A stretch of DNA of 64,000 nucleotides, from contig OZ036002.1 in the NCBI GenBank assembly GCA_964035015.1, positions 742,501 through 806,500 of the forward strand, read 5' to 3'. Made by a program: the position numbers and the translations under genes. A model generated the notes under the pieces. It saw only the letters and a list, made by a program, of their open reading frames with translations. It ran no database searches and had not been told where the DNA came from. This document shows positions 21,881-33,055 of the stretch, in pieces. The stretch comes from Corallium rubrum (Eukaryota; Cnidaria; Anthozoa; Scleralcyonacea; Coralliidae). The stretch's first letter is position 1. Every line of letters starts with the position of its first letter.

Positions 21881-23690
21881 TTATAAACACCTGTTGCATT
21901 GGCAGCCGGAAAAACTCATTCCCTTAATTTGGGAACGAAATTCAGACATAGAAGCAGAAGATTTAGCAGCAGTTGGTAGTTGGTTCCAGATATGTGATAT
22001 AATATAAATAAACGAGTTATGCATATATAGATTATTATAAGTAGGTTGATTAACATTGAGACCGGAACTACGTAGGTTGTAAGGTGTAAGTCGAGGGGTA
22101 AAAAGATCAGAAATATAATTTGGACCTTGCATCTTGAAACATTTAAAGAATAATATAAGTGATTGTTCAAATCTTCTCTGCTCTAGCGAGACCATATTAG
22201 CGATAGATAGACAGGTGTCGTATTTTATAGTGGATCCTAAATTTAATAGAGTTCTTAGTGCATAGAAGTTAACATTTTCTAACTTAGTGTTTAATTAGTG
22301 CTTTAGATATTCCTAGGAGGATTGGTGAACAGTATTCCAAGTGTGGTAGTATATAGCTTTGGTGCAGTGTAATCATCTTTGTAGACGGAACAAGACGCTT
22401 GATCCTGCGCAAAACTATATAGCAGCAATCTTCGAGTATGCTTTGGTGACATGGGACTTGTGCGAAAGCGTCTTATCCAGGGTTACACCAAGTATCTTGA
22501 GTGTTGGCTCAATCTCAATTTTCTTTGCGCCAATGGAAAATCATAATCAAAGTCATAGCCTGGGTCTTGGAAGCGTTAACTTGCAAGAAGTTCTCATTGA
22601 ACCAGTCGCTCAATATTTTTATGTCCTGGTTAACGGTAAATTGGAGAGATGTGGGGCACGCGTTAGCCGTATACTGAGTAGTATCGTCCGCATAAAGTCG
22701 TAATGAAGAGATATTGACTGAGTCATTAACGTCGTTAATAAATATGTTGAAGAGCAATGGACCTAACCGAGACTGCCTTGAGGTACTGCCTCCTCCGCAG
22801 GCCCTCGTTGCATCATGGACAGGCCACACACGCCGAATTTAGGCCCTGCAAGATCCTGTAAAAAAATTTGGCAAAACTTGGCACGGAATACATTTGCATA
22901 ATTAACTACCATTGTTAATAGCCATGGCTATATCCGAAGATTTTGAAGGACATTGAAGACTTATGACATACGAATCCTAGCTTTAAAATGAAGGAATTGT
23001 TGAAAAAAACAATTACGGTTGAACTTTGTCAACTTTCGGCCAGAATAATCAACGAAAATGCACTTTAGTCTACTCTACCCGGAGACTCTTGGGTTTATAC
23101 TTTTTCTGTTTCCACAACAACTTACGCTACACTATAGCCTACAATTTAACAAAAATTAAATCTCATTAACTCTTGGTCAGTTGACGGTCTTCGATAGCTA
23201 AATAAACCAAAAAACAATAAGAAAAACCTGTACTTTCCTGACCGTCGAATTTGCTTTTGTTTGGCAGATATTTTCCCTTCAATTCCCTTTTGTCGCTAAA
23301 AATATTATTGGCAGAAGGTTGGTAATTCTAAAACATATTGTTTTCTCCATTGTCGTGATCTGTAAGAAAGTTTAGACCGAATTTCCTGGTGGGTCACAGT
23401 GTTAAAAGAACTTGGATGTACGTTTGTCGAACAGCAGCTGGAAAAAATTTGCAGGACCTCTCAAAACCATCGCCTCTAGGGCCTAGTCTCGCTGTGCATG
23501 ATGGGATCAGTCCCCATTTTGTTTACATGATCTGGCACGCCCTCTCAAAAGTGTGACTTGTTCATGATGCAACGAGGGCCTGCGGAGGAGGCAGCTTGAG
23601 GTGCAGCACAGCGAACTGGTAGCCAGTCTGAGTAGACTCCATTACATTTGACCCGTTGATGTCTATGTGATAGATACGACTGAATCAGAC
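21881..23690 (-). pseudogene. Non-LTR retrotransposon reverse transcriptase fragment
   Basis: Read on the minus strand, the sequence gives the end of an RT domain. A segment at about 23600-23690 reads like the RVKCNGVYSDWLPVRC block. It is followed, after the MITE at 22786-23594, by SRLGPLLFNIFINDVND and LYADDTTQY (the catalytic YADD-like box) at about 22515-22785. A downstream ILGVTLD block lies near 22480, and a C-terminal YNLRSSG...WNQLP region at 21881-22195. Layout is that of CR1/jockey-like LINEs; the clade is not fixed. Several frameshifts and stops are present. AT-rich tail-like sequence extends to about 21050. Confidence 0.8.
22786..23594. mobile_element. Mutator-like MITE splitting the LINE RT
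   Basis: TIRs start CTGCCTCCTCCGCAGGCCCT and extend about 32 bp. Flanking 9-mers CTTGAGGTA (22777-22785) and CTTGAGGTG (23595-23603) match at 8 of 9. The element is 809 bp and non-coding. The RT coding sequence resumes on the far side. Confidence 0.87.
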
Positions 23691-24160
23691 TAACAGCAGA
23701 ATTCCGTGCACTTTAATCATGAACCTCTGGTTCGGATGATTGGGCAACCACATCCTGTTTTTAACGACGTTAAATAAATCATTACTCATTACTCATTACG
23801 ATTCGTTGTTTCTGCTATAGATACTGAGTTTAGATTGCAATCGTCGTCATAGCTTGTTTAAGTCCCCTACTGTGATATTATAGGACGGAGACGTCCAAAA
23901 ATGATATTTGACAGTGACCGATGACGTCACTACGAGAAAGCGCGCAAAAATTACAAAATAAGGAAATCTTCAATAAAGTCCATTTTACAAGATTAATCGC
24001 ACGAGCCTCTTTACTGAGACTTTTCGTGCATCTTAGTATGACTATTTTGAATGTATAATAAAAAAGAAGGCCCTCAGAGACTGCATATACTTCCGCAAGC
24101 GAGTTTATTAAAGATGTTTCAAAAGAAAACAACCATCCCGCTAGCCAGGCTAGCTTACGA
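23691..24160. other. Gap; short repeat fragment only
   Basis: About 23695-23800 (GATTGGGCAACCACATCC and GAACCTCTGG) resembles, in the same orientation, the tail-like sequence at about 21133-21170 of the LINE fragment. No gene is visible. A palindromic GACGTC-containing stretch is at 23885-23930. Confidence 0.35.
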
Positions 24161-24169
24161 GACCTACAC

Positions 24170-25334
24170 CATTCTCGTTCCCAGATCCCCTACTTTTCTT
24201 AGCGCGGCCGCACGAAAATTCTTAGGGCTCTGGAGACACAGACTTGGGTCATAACGTGATTGGCTAATAGGCCCTTTCCTATTCATGGAAGAAGATGGCT
24301 AATAACTTCCGAACTACGCATTGTTGAAACACATCGTGTAGGTATGTTGTTAGAAATTTTATAAGCTTTCGTTTCATGAGTATACTTCAAGATTTTGCGT
24401 TCTGGGTAACTTTCTATAGATGTCCAAAATATTTGCACCATTGGCATTGCTCGTCAAATAATAATGGGAAATGGACTTCTCACTGACAAGTGCTACAGAA
24501 TTTCTGATTACATATTGTTTTTTGAAATACTGAACTCACAACTTTGAGCTATCAAACAGAAGATACTATAAAATGTTACCTGTATTTGTAGCAGAAATTT
24601 CAAGTTTCTAACTGAAAAAGAAGTGTTTTAAAAATAGGAAAACGTTTTCCATTTGCTCTGGCCTATGGTGGTTTGTTAGCTTTGAGCCTTTGTTTTACGG
24701 CCGGCCAAACTTGTTTGCATTAGTGCAGTTTTTGTGTTTTACATTATTCGTAACTTCCAAAATACTTTAGGTATATGAACAGAATGAACTTCTGAAACAT
24801 TTTAAACCAAAGATGTTCAAAAGTTATAGATAGTACAAAACACTAAAACTGCACAAAGGCAAAACAACAAACTTAACAAATTTATACGTCAAGGTAAGAC
24901 GTTTACCCATTTTTAAAATATTTTCCTTTTATTTAGAAACTTGAAAGTCCTACCACAAATAGCATTTTACATTATCTTTTGTTTGATATAGCTCAAGGTT
25001 ATATGTTAAGTATTTTAATTTTTTAATTTTATTTTTTGGACATTTTAAAACGTTACACAAAACGCAGAAACTTGAACAGTATAGCAAATGAAACCTTATG
25101 AAATTTTAACAACATACCTACACGATGTATTTCAACAATGTCTAGTTCTGAAGTTATTGCCCATCTTCTTCCATGCAAAAATATGCCGGGATTGATTACC
25201 AGGATAATTTTGAAACCTGCCTCTAGAGTCCCGGATGTCCTAAAATCTAGGACATCCGGAATCCACGTCTCCAGAGCCCTAAGAATTTTCGTGCGGCCGC
25301 GCTAAGAAAAGTAGGGGATCTGGGAACGAGAATG
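24170..25334. mobile_element. Long-TIR Mutator-like element, perfect 9-bp TSD
   Basis: This 1,165-bp element starts CATTCTCGTTCCCAGATC and ends with the inverse. It is flanked by a perfect 9-bp duplication GACCTACAC (24161-24169 and 25335-25343). The first 70 bp of each arm are nearly identical (including GCGGCCGCACGAAAATTC). Longer, more diverged arms (24290-24640 and 24893-25175) match those of 533-11257 and 13825-14205. No open frame of note is present. Confidence 0.93.
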
Positions 25335-25390
25335 GACCTACACATGTATGAATAACTAAATTTATGCTTGATTGCCTTCGTAAGGATAAT

Positions 25391-25719
25391 GAACAATCTC
25401 GTTCCCAGGGGCTTCTTTGAAATTAGGAGGGCGGGAAAAGACCCGGCCTGGCACCGGCTGGTGAACTCTGCATTTTCATTGGTTGATTGCTTTTCTTAAA
25501 CGTAACATTCCTCAGGAAACGTAAATATTCATAGTTTTGTGCCAGCTATAATCGGAACCAATGAGACCGCCCGTTACAATGAACTTCTCTCATGGGACCA
25601 CCATTACTCTGACCACCATTATGATTTTGCATACAAAATTAAATTGCTAATTTATTCAACCCAGTATTCCTTTTTCCCTCCCTCCCAATTTAAAAAAAGG
25701 GCCTGGGAACGAGGTTGTA
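25391..25719. mobile_element. Short-TIR MITE, CAATCTCGTTCCCAGG ends
   Basis: The ends CAATCTCGTTCCCAGG and CCTGGGAACGAGGTTG are inverted relative to each other, about 330 bp apart. No target duplication was recognised, so boundaries are approximate. Confidence 0.55.
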
Positions 25720-25861
25720 GTCATGTTATTTTTATTAATTTCTCATACAAATTTCAATATAAATTTCAACCAAAATTGAAAGAGTTAGCCTTTGGTCTAT
25801 GATCAATCTTTCCACAAACTTTCATAAAAATCTGTTTAGTATTTTATGACATATCGTGGTG

Positions 25862-26037
25862 ACAAACAAACAAACAAACAAACAAACAAACAAACAAACA
25901 AACAAACAAACAAACAAACAAACAAACAAACAAACAAACAAACAAACAAACAAACAAACAAACAAACAAACAAACAAACAAACAAACAAACAAACAAACA
26001 AACAAACAAACAAACAAACAAACAAACAAACAAGCAA

Positions 26038-26069
<32 letters not shown>

Positions 26070-26275
26070 ACAAACAAACAAACAAACAAACAAACAAACA
26101 AACAAACAAACAAACAAACAAACAAACAAACAAACAAACAAACAAACAAACAAACAAACAAACAAACAAACAAACAAACAAACAAACAAACAAACAAACA
26201 AACAAACAAACAAACAAACAAACAAACAAACAAACAAACAAACAAACAAACAAACAAACAAACAAACAAACAAAA
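25862..26275 (+). repeat. (CAAA)n microsatellite with internal CAAG block
   Basis: About 410 bp of CAAA repeats are interrupted at about 26032-26068 by CAAG units. Because the 4-bp unit has no stop in several frames it yields long artefactual frames on both strands. Confidence 0.97.
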
Positions 26276-26329
26276 GGACAAACAGGGGTGAAAACATAAC
26301 CTCCTATTGAATTCGGTTTACGCATGATG

Positions 26330-26420
26330 TCAAGAATTATCCAGACCTCGGTCAATGTTATACGCCTCAACCTTCGGCTTGAGCAGAAAACATTGCCCTC
26401 GGTCTGGATATGATGATTAT
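26330..26420. repeat. Hairpin related to 21347-21452
   Basis: The arms TCCAGACCTCGGTCAATGTT and AACATTGCCCTCGGTCTGGA flank a loop with CCTTCGGCTT. A dispersed foldback family. Confidence 0.6.
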
Positions 26421-26827
26421 ATAGCAGCCTGCGAGCGGGCTCTTGCAAGAATGAAGAAAGGGGTGAGGGCTTGCACGGACTCCATACAAGTGTCATTTGA
26501 GATAAAGTCAATTAACCCATAAATATATGTCAGACGTGTGTGTTCGTTCGTGTGTAACTGAAAAAAGTAAATCAAATAGCATTTCTTTCTTGTCGACTAC
26601 GAGAAACTGATCGATAGGAAAAGTTCCATTGTGAGTGCATTATTGAATATTTTGTCATTGCTATTCGTCATATGGTTTACATACTGGTATTTTTTGCGAT
26701 TTTCTCTTCCTTCTTGCAAGATTTTCTGAATCTATTGCTAAGTGCACTGTTTCTTCGTTTCGAATTTCATTCCAAAATCCGATCTTTTGCCTTTTGAAAC
26801 TGCAGTACACAACATCCACCTTTATGT
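26421..26827. other. Gap without recognised gene
   Basis: Nothing coding was recognised. Confidence 0.3.
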
Positions 26828-26975
26828 AATATATCAACAACTAGTTTGAGTGTTTCATCAGGGGATCCAAACACGAGAAAACACGATGAAAGCACGAGAC
26901 CGAAGGCCGAGTGGTTTTATTGTTTTCGAGCGTTTGGATTCCCCTGATGAAATACGATAAACGAGTTGTTGATAT
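26828..26975. repeat. Foldback, ATATCAACAACTAGTTTGAG arms
   Basis: The left arm contains CATCAGGGGATCCAAACACG, mirrored as CGTTTGGATTCCCCTGATG on the right, ending GAGTTGTTGATAT. The loop has ACCGAAGGCCGAGT. Confidence 0.75.
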
Positions 26976-26979
26976 GGCA

Positions 26980-27123
26980 TCTCAGGCTATGTGCACACGG
27001 TAACGTTTCCGAGTGTTTTCGTATTGTTTACTGTTCTCAAGGGAATCGAGAACAATCTGCTCATTACTTGAAACAATACGAAAACGCTCGGAAACGTTAC
27101 CGTGTGCACATAGTCTCAGGCCA
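26980..27123. repeat. Foldback MITE, CTATGTGCACACGGTAACG arms
   Basis: Arms of about 48 bp (CTATGTGCACACGGTAACG...) are inverted around AGGGAATCGAGAACAATC. The 7-mer TCTCAGG occurs on both sides and may be a target duplication. Confidence 0.8.
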
Positions 27124-27254
27124 CGTCCACACGTATACGTTTTCCTAGCGTTTTCATATTGTTTCAGGTAATGAGACTATTGTTTTCTGCTCCTCTGAGG
27201 ACCGAGAACAATATAAGAACGCTATGAAAACGCATACGTGTGGACGTGGTCTGA
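27122..27254. repeat. Adjacent foldback, CCACGTCCACACGTATACG arms
   Basis: The arms CCACGTCCACACGTATACG and CATACGTGTGGACGTGG lie immediately after the previous foldback. It shares inner sequence motifs with it (GAACAATAT, CGTTTTCATATTG), so the two are related. Confidence 0.78.
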
Positions 27255-27759
27255 ATCGAGCTATTTCAATTGGAAAAACAATTAAAATAAACCCTCATGA
27301 GATTTTATTCTTGAATGTGTATAAAATTTATTCATACAGCAATTTATCATATTCATACAGCAGTTTATTTTGCATAGATAATTAAGATCTTAAGAATTAG
27401 ATGAATACCAGTTTTCATATAATATCTTGGGCTTTACTGGAGTATCCAACTTCAATCAGGTGATTCAATGAACTATTGTAATTGGCTGATTATCTCATGA
27501 ATTATTAATGAGTTTGAGAACACACTTTAAGACCTTTAAGATTTGCATTTTTGATTGACGTTATAAGACAAACTGACCAATGATAATTTTGCATTACGAT
27601 TTCGGACGTAGATATCTAAAATTCTATAGTATCCGTGCAGGCTCTCTCTTTCTCTTGTCTGCATTCCCCTCCCTCTATCAGTCCACAAGAAAGATTCGCT
27701 TGCAGGCCATGATTATACATCTTGCAAAGTCAAATCATTCGACTGTGGTACAATTTCAG

Positions 27760-27963
27760 GTTCTTTGGAAGAGGTTGTGGAGAATCTTGTGAAAACGTGG
27801 GAGATGGAAGCTTCGCATAAGAAGAATATGTCCCAGTGGACTACGATAGACCGTGAAAATTACTGCATGCAGGTCAACGGTGGAGTGACTCTTGATGGGA
27901 CCGAAGTATTTGAGATTGGAAATTACAACGCGCTGATGAAAGAATGCCCAGCTTACCAAAAAT
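27760..27963 (+). CDS. Exon 2 of SnoaL-like pathogen-related protein gene
   Basis: The acceptor TTTCAG precedes base 27760, and the exon ends AAAT|GTGAGT, a consensus donor. Length is 204 bp (phase 1 in, phase 1 out). The reading SLEEVVENLVKTWEMEASHK matches the conserved SLEE-x-V-x-N-x-x-K-x-WEME-x-x-HK stretch of pathogen-related proteins, the first helix of the SnoaL fold. It is followed by a beta-rich stretch with a GNYNALM motif, equivalent to the G-x-YNALL of the family. The exon is more G+C-rich than the surrounding repeats. Intron 1 is about 8.3 kb and intron 2 about 6.2 kb, both filled with mobile elements. Regulation cannot be judged from the sequence. Confidence 0.85.
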
Positions 27964-28093
27964 GTGAGTTGTACACTTTTTCTTAGAAAGGTTGCTAACC
28001 GGGAACGGGATCAAGACAGGTGTTCCTTCCCCTTCTTATGTGTAAGAACGCTGAGCACATTTGAGCGCACGGTATCAAAATATACGGTTATAA

Positions 28094-28643
28094 AGCCCCG
28101 GTTAAACAAGGATGAGAGTTGATGAGAGTTGACCATGAGAGTTGACGAGAGTTGTAGATCGATAAGTCGAGAAATTTCGTCCGATTACTCCATTTCTTTT
28201 TTCGATTTTTTTTTGTTGCTTCCAGTACACTGTTTCTTTTTCTTCGCTTTTTGTCGCTTGTCAAATTGTTGACTGTCCGTATCGCTACTCGAACTCTCAC
28301 TTGCAGAGGATATGTAATAAGGGCAATAATTTGGGCATTGTTTGCTTCTGTTTTTTCCAGAGTTTCAGAAATACATTCAGGATCGTTCTGTTCCTTCGCC
28401 ATTTTTTTTAGCCTGTTTTTACAAAGTGCAAACCGCTAGCCGCTAAACTCTCATCGACTCTCATATGCCAACTCTCATGACCGGTCAAACGAGCAAAAAC
28501 TCTCATCAACTCTCATTAAAATTCGAACCAGCTCAAAGTTGATGAGAGTTGATAAGAGTCGATGAGAGTTGGTGGTCAAACGCGACCGTGAGTTGCAACT
28601 CTTATCGACTCTCATCAACTCTCATCCTCGTTTGACCGGGGCT
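28094..28643. mobile_element. MITE with TAA target duplication and GAGAGTTGAT arrays
   Basis: Termini are AGCCCCGGTTAAACAAGG and CCTCGTTTGACCGGGGCT, flanked by TAA on both sides (28091-28093 and 28644-28646). This is compatible with the 3-bp duplications of PIF/Harbinger elements. Each end carries several tandem copies of ATGAGAGTTG or its inverse, an unusual repeated subterminal motif. It lies in intron 2, just after exon 2. Confidence 0.8.
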
Positions 28644-28665
28644 TAAGCACTGTACTGACTGTACG

Positions 28666-28826
28666 TATTAGCCATTTCGGAATTGCGCTAGAGACCTGGG
28701 GATAGCGAGTTTGACAATGCATCATGGGGCTGTATGAACAAAGAACCCGTCCCCCAAAACAGTTTCATGATGCATTGTCAACCGCGCTATCCCTAGGTCT
28801 CTATCGCAATTCCGAAATGGCCAATA
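28666..28826. repeat. Foldback MITE, GCCATTTCGGAATTGCG arms
   Basis: About 60-bp arms (GCCATTTCGGAATTGCG... to GACAATGCATCATG) are inverted around a short loop. No target duplication could be fixed. Confidence 0.78.
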
Positions 28827-29551
28827 CTGTATACTTAACTATAAACTGCAGGTCCTCAAAGAATGACCGAACAAAGATGATGGAAATATGGCTCCTTTGT
28901 CATATGTTGGTAACCGACGCCCTTATTCTGTACAATGCATTGCGCTCAGCTGCGCCCGCAGACCAATCAATCCAGTTATAAGTTTATTTATGAGAAAAAG
29001 GTCAGCGGTTACTACCATGAGGTCACTCGCTGTCAGTCAGGGGGGTAGTGGTTACTTATAGGTCCATGTCCTAGACACACGAATTCCTGGGTTACGATTG
29101 GCGGTTGTGTTGGGTCAGGCTTTCATGAAGTACCTGGGTTATTTTGCACATAAAGAGATATCTTTTTGCACTCTTTTCCCTTCAAGTGAAATAATTTTGA
29201 CAACGAAACAGAAGGAAGTAATAGAGAGCTCTAGTGCTTTACACTTCGTAGAGGCATGCACGATCATTTGTTTTTCTTCGTACAGCACAACAAAACAAAA
29301 CACAGAAGTCGTTAATATACTGACAACTATGCTGATATATGCTTGAGTGATCCTGAAAAAGATCATGAAAATTAAGATTTTAGGTTGTGTCCAGATCATC
29401 GCGCATGCTCAAATAAGATGTAATACACAATTTCGGGCTTTCCGGGCAGACAGACAATTTTACTCGTCATTGGGAGGCATCTAGGGTTGAAAGCGCTCAT
29501 ATATGGCGGGTTCTTCAGTTTTCCTCCCTCCGTAAAATCAACAGCTACATC

Positions 29552-29749
29552 TTAGCTGTGATCCATGGTTTCGGAACTGTGCTGATGGCGGTTGCCTGGA
29601 GCGCCTTTGATATGCCTCAACACGGCCGCGTTGATCTGCGTCCTTCGTAATTCAGCTGCTGGCTGCGAGTAAGGACAATTAGCCCCCAGTCCTTTATCCT
29701 TTAGGAATGTCAACGCTTGTCTCGAAAAAGGTTCACAACTGGCGGTCAC
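29552..29749 (-). CDS. Doubtful 65-aa frame, coding-like composition
   Basis: The minus-strand frame reads with fairly protein-like composition (for example QALTFLKDKGLGANCPYS). It is G+C richer than its surroundings. I recognise no family, and no splice sites or neighbours support it. It could be an exon fragment, a retrocopy remnant or chance. Confidence 0.18.
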   Translation of the reverse strand: MTASCEPFSRQALTFLKDKGLGANCPYSQPAAELRRTQINAAVLRHIKGAPGNRHQHSSETMDHS

Positions 29750-29869
29750 GCTTTATTATACACCAAAACAGAGCTCTTTGGGTTACTTGAATACATGATG
29801 ACTGAGGCGCACAAGTTTAACCTTTTCAACCACTGATCTCCAAATCGGCTGCTTTGAGAACATTTCTGA

Positions 29870-29957
29870 ATGAATGAATGAATGAATGAATGAATGAATG
29901 AATGAATGAATGAATGAATGAATGAATGAATGAATGAATGAATGAATGAATGAATGA
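29870..29957 (+). repeat. (GAAT)n microsatellite
   Basis: About 22 perfect units. Confidence 0.97.
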
Positions 29958-30279
29958 CTTTATTTAAGTGTCAATGTATTTAGCTATATTACAGCTAATT
30001 GGGGACACGCTGTTGGTATCAAACAAAGAACACTGTACACAATTTAGAAGCTTAGTTTGGTATTATTTATTTAGTAGTTTTTTACTCTGCCCAGTAATCG
30101 ATAAACTTGCCTGTATCACATAAAACTCGCGAAAACAACGAAATCAGTCATTAACTTCATTATCAAACTATTTATATACCTCTGAAGTATGTATAGTTGA
30201 GCAATCCCGGCGAAAAACCTTCGAAGCACAGGAGAGATCAACTACAACTCTACTAACATAAGTTCAAAGCTCGACAACG

Positions 30280-30322
30280 GGGTGATTCTCAAGTGGTTAC
30301 CCATCCTAGTACTAACCCCGTC
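30280..30322 (-). repeat. 5S rRNA-derived fragment (SINE3-like)
   Basis: The minus strand reads GGTTAGTACTAGGATGGGTA followed by ACCACTTGAGAAT. This closely follows the internal promoter C-box region of eukaryotic 5S rRNA (GGTTAGTACTTGGATGGGTG). Only about 43 bp match, so it is not a functional 5S gene; a 5S-derived SINE remnant is likely. Confidence 0.6.
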
Positions 30323-30596
30323 TAACCAGCACACGCCATCCGTACTTCCCTGCTCATAAACAGGGGCCACGGAGCGTTTTTGAAAGTGAAAATGGCATTT
30401 CCCGCATTCTGGCAGCACTTTTGACCACATGAAATCTGAAAAGTTTTAAAACATATTTATAATGGCACACAGTTCATATCACTTTTAACAAAGATTTTGT
30501 CCAAATTAGACTTTGGATTTCTTTAAGGTTTGCACGGTCATTTCGGTAAAGCGCTCTCAATTCGTCAGAATTTATGCCACAAAACAGTGGCTTAGC

Positions 30597-30720
30597 CAGG
30601 AATTGTAACTTGGGTGTCCAAAGTGTAAATTTGGTACAATGTATGCTCATGGCGAAGAACGAACCTCTAGCTCTCTGTCAGCAGTGATGTCTGGAGGCAT
30701 GCTCCTTTAGAAAACGTTTA
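30597..30720. repeat. Truncated hAT-type end
   Basis: CAGTGGCTTAGCCAGGAATT is a typical hAT MITE terminus, followed by the family motif GGAGGCATGCTCCTTTAG. The partner end is missing. Confidence 0.45.
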
Positions 30721-30767
30721 ATTTCATAAGCCTCAAAAACGCATATTTACCATTCCAAAGAGATATT

Positions 30768-30984
30768 AGGACCGTTTATACGAGAGCTTATAAGACGCGG
30801 CTTGCACAGGACGCGTCTTACATAAGACGCAAAACACTCGTATAAAAGGTACAAAGTCAAAGATTTATGTTCGCGTCTTACAGAAGCCATGGCTTGCTCC
30901 AAACGCCGTATAAATGGGTCAGTTCGCGTCTTATGTAAGGCGTGTCTCATGTAAGTTGCATCTTATCGGCATAAACGGCCGTAA
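30768..30984. repeat. MITE-like element, GACCGTTTATACGAGAGC end
   Basis: The left end GGACCGTTTATACGAGAGC and right end GGCATAAACGGCC are loosely inverted. The body holds repeated TTATGTAAGACGCG-type words. Confidence 0.5.
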
Positions 30985-31059
30985 TTAAGGACCTTACAAA
31001 GTACAGTACGACGGCAACTTCAACGACGACGCCTTTTAAACAAAAGAATTCTAATATAA

Positions 31060-31540
31060 ATAAGTTTTGTGGAAACACCACGTAAAATAGTTCTTTGGTA
31101 AGCTTTCGGCCTGTTGACTCAGGCCTTCATCAGAGCAATGACAACAAACTGTTGGCTCACGTCATTTATAAATTAAGCAACTGATCAATTAAATCACGTA
31201 AGAATGCAATGGTGTATCACGTTAATTTTATTAATTAGATAAAAACAAAATCAAGAATGTTCTCCGAATAGGGCACGCCACGTGCTATTTAATGGCTATC
31301 CCTCCTGAGAAAGAGTGTGATGTTTTGCGATCTTAATGGATTCTCTTGTTCTTCGCGTGAAGTATTGCTTGTCGCTGGCTAAGAGTGATGACTCTTCCCA
31401 CTTAACACGATGGTCTTACTTCCAAGCGTGTTTGGCAACAGCAGACGTTTCTTGTTGCGCTTTAATGCAACATGTCTTGTGTTCCTTCAGGCGAGTTGAG
31501 AGATTCCTTCCCGTTTCCCCGATGGTGTTTAAAAAAAAAG
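31060..31540 (-). pseudogene. Penelope-like element 3' remnant with GIY-YIG domain end
   Basis: On the minus strand, TIGETGRNLSTRLKEHK (about 31480-31535) is the characteristic second half of the GIY-YIG endonuclease module of Penelope-like retroelements. It is followed by AVAKHAW, the VKWEES block and TRRTRESIKIAKH, interrupted by stops. Downstream (31085-31130) the 3' untranslated part has the usual CTGATGAAGGCCTGAG and GGCCGAAAGCTT words. Only the 3' end is present and it is dead. Confidence 0.75.
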
Positions 31541-31856
31541 CATGTAAATTAAAATTGGGCGAGGCGTTGTTGCGTTGATGTATTTCTAGTTATAAAATTT
31601 ATGTTGCTTTTTAACCGCCGTCGTCGTCCTAGCATCGTAAGGTCTCTAATGTCTAAATAGTCAAACGGTGAGGCAAGAATCAGTATTTGGAAAGCACTAA
31701 ACGACTGGACAGCTGGCTGGCTAAGACCATGCACAAAAATAAAATAGATATGGTTAGAAAGCTATTAATTTGTAAAATATAATACAATGTTGTCTTTGAT
31801 TTTGCGCTAAACACAAACCAATGATAGTTGTGAATATTTTAATTAAATATAAAACG

Positions 31857-32199
31857 AGAGGGCTACACTCGGGGAGACTCGAGTAAAAAGCGTTTTATTT
31901 TGTTCAAAATCTTTTTTTGCAGTTTAACTCGGAGATAAATTTGCAGCAAAACAGTGTCAGCGTTTTTTGATAGGTCGAGTTTTGGCTGACTTTATTGACG
32001 ACCAGACTTGAAAATGTTGTTTTTCTACGAATATTCGGACAAAATAAGTCATAAAATGAGAAAAAAAAGAACAGGCAAGAAATAAAAAAACCGCTGACAC
32101 CGTTTTGCTGGAAATTTATCTCGGAATGGAACTGCAAAAACATTTTTTGAAGAAAATGAAACGCTTTGTTCTTAAGGTGGCCCGGGTGAAGCCCTCTGG
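31857..32199. mobile_element. Foldback MITE with inverted flanks
   Basis: Termini AGAGGGCTACACTCGGG and CCCGGGTGAAGCCCTCT are inverted, and inner arms (31888-31975 and 32090-32170) also pair. Beyond the element the flanks at 31730-31815 and 32225-32310 are inverted copies too (CAAAAATAAAATAGATAT and ATATCTATTTTATTTTTG), indicating an older outer foldback. Confidence 0.65.
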
Positions 32200-32639
32200 T
32201 TTTACTTGAAAAATTTGCAACTATATTATTGGCTTGTGTTCATCGCAAAATCAAATACAACATTGTATATTCTACAAATTAATAGCTTCAGAACGATATC
32301 TATTTTATTTTTGTGGCGTAAATTCTGACGAATTGAGAGCGCTTTACCGAGATGACCCTGCAAACCTGGGACTATCGGTCCACAAGTAATTTTCCCCTCT
32401 AACAGGGCAAATTTATAATTTCCCCTCATATTACATTTTACACAACAAAGAAATGCAATATTATAAGATGACATGGTATTATTACTACCGCCCTCGTGAC
32501 ATTCACACCCCCCGGCTTTCGGGGACATTTAATCACTAATTTCCCTCATGCGTATGTCATGCTATCGATTACTTATAATAAACTTAAACAGTTGGATTGT
32601 AAGGTCGAACCTGTTGACGGTCGCCTGCTAGCTCCTGCT

Positions 32640-32870
32640 AGACCGAACTGAAGCACTTTTACCTCTCAAACTGAACACGTTTGTTCGAAGTAAGATTGAT
32701 GTCAAATCCACATAAAATAATGATTTTCCAGCGGTCACGAGCTGTAGGGCAATTGAAACAAATCTTGATCGAATTCGAAGCAACAGCGAAACCTAGCCTC
32801 CTATATATATAGTTTCAAGGCAGGCCGGTCCAAGTGCAGGTCGACCTAATGTAAACACCCCCTAGTTTGT
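32640..32870. repeat. Inverted copy of the repeat at window start
   Basis: It shares AACTGAAGCACTTTTACCTC and the end motif ATGTAAACACCCCCTAG with about 20-155. Confidence 0.55.
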
Positions 32871-32871
32871 T

Positions 32872-33055
32872 CGCCTTTATGTATTTTTGTGCACCGTTAC
32901 TGAACCAATTGTATTTTAGTATAATGAACGAATTATCAAATAACAACGTTTCAGTTCAATCACTCAACCGTTGCTATTTAAGTAATAAACCTAAAACAAA
33001 GGATGTGCAGAGCTCATTATAGGCGCTTTGAAGTTTGCCGAGTCAGTCCAGACCA
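32872..33055. repeat. Inverted copy of 14330-14545
   Basis: Reverse complement of the earlier block with scattered differences. Confidence 0.65.

Noticed and set aside
25822..26511. Long open frames on both strands through the CAAA tract
   Set aside because: A 4-bp repeat without stop codons gives TNKQ-type and VCLF-type repeats in several frames; there is no gene.
30285..30420. Functional 5S rRNA gene
   Set aside because: Only about 43 bp match; the 5' domain and terminator are absent.
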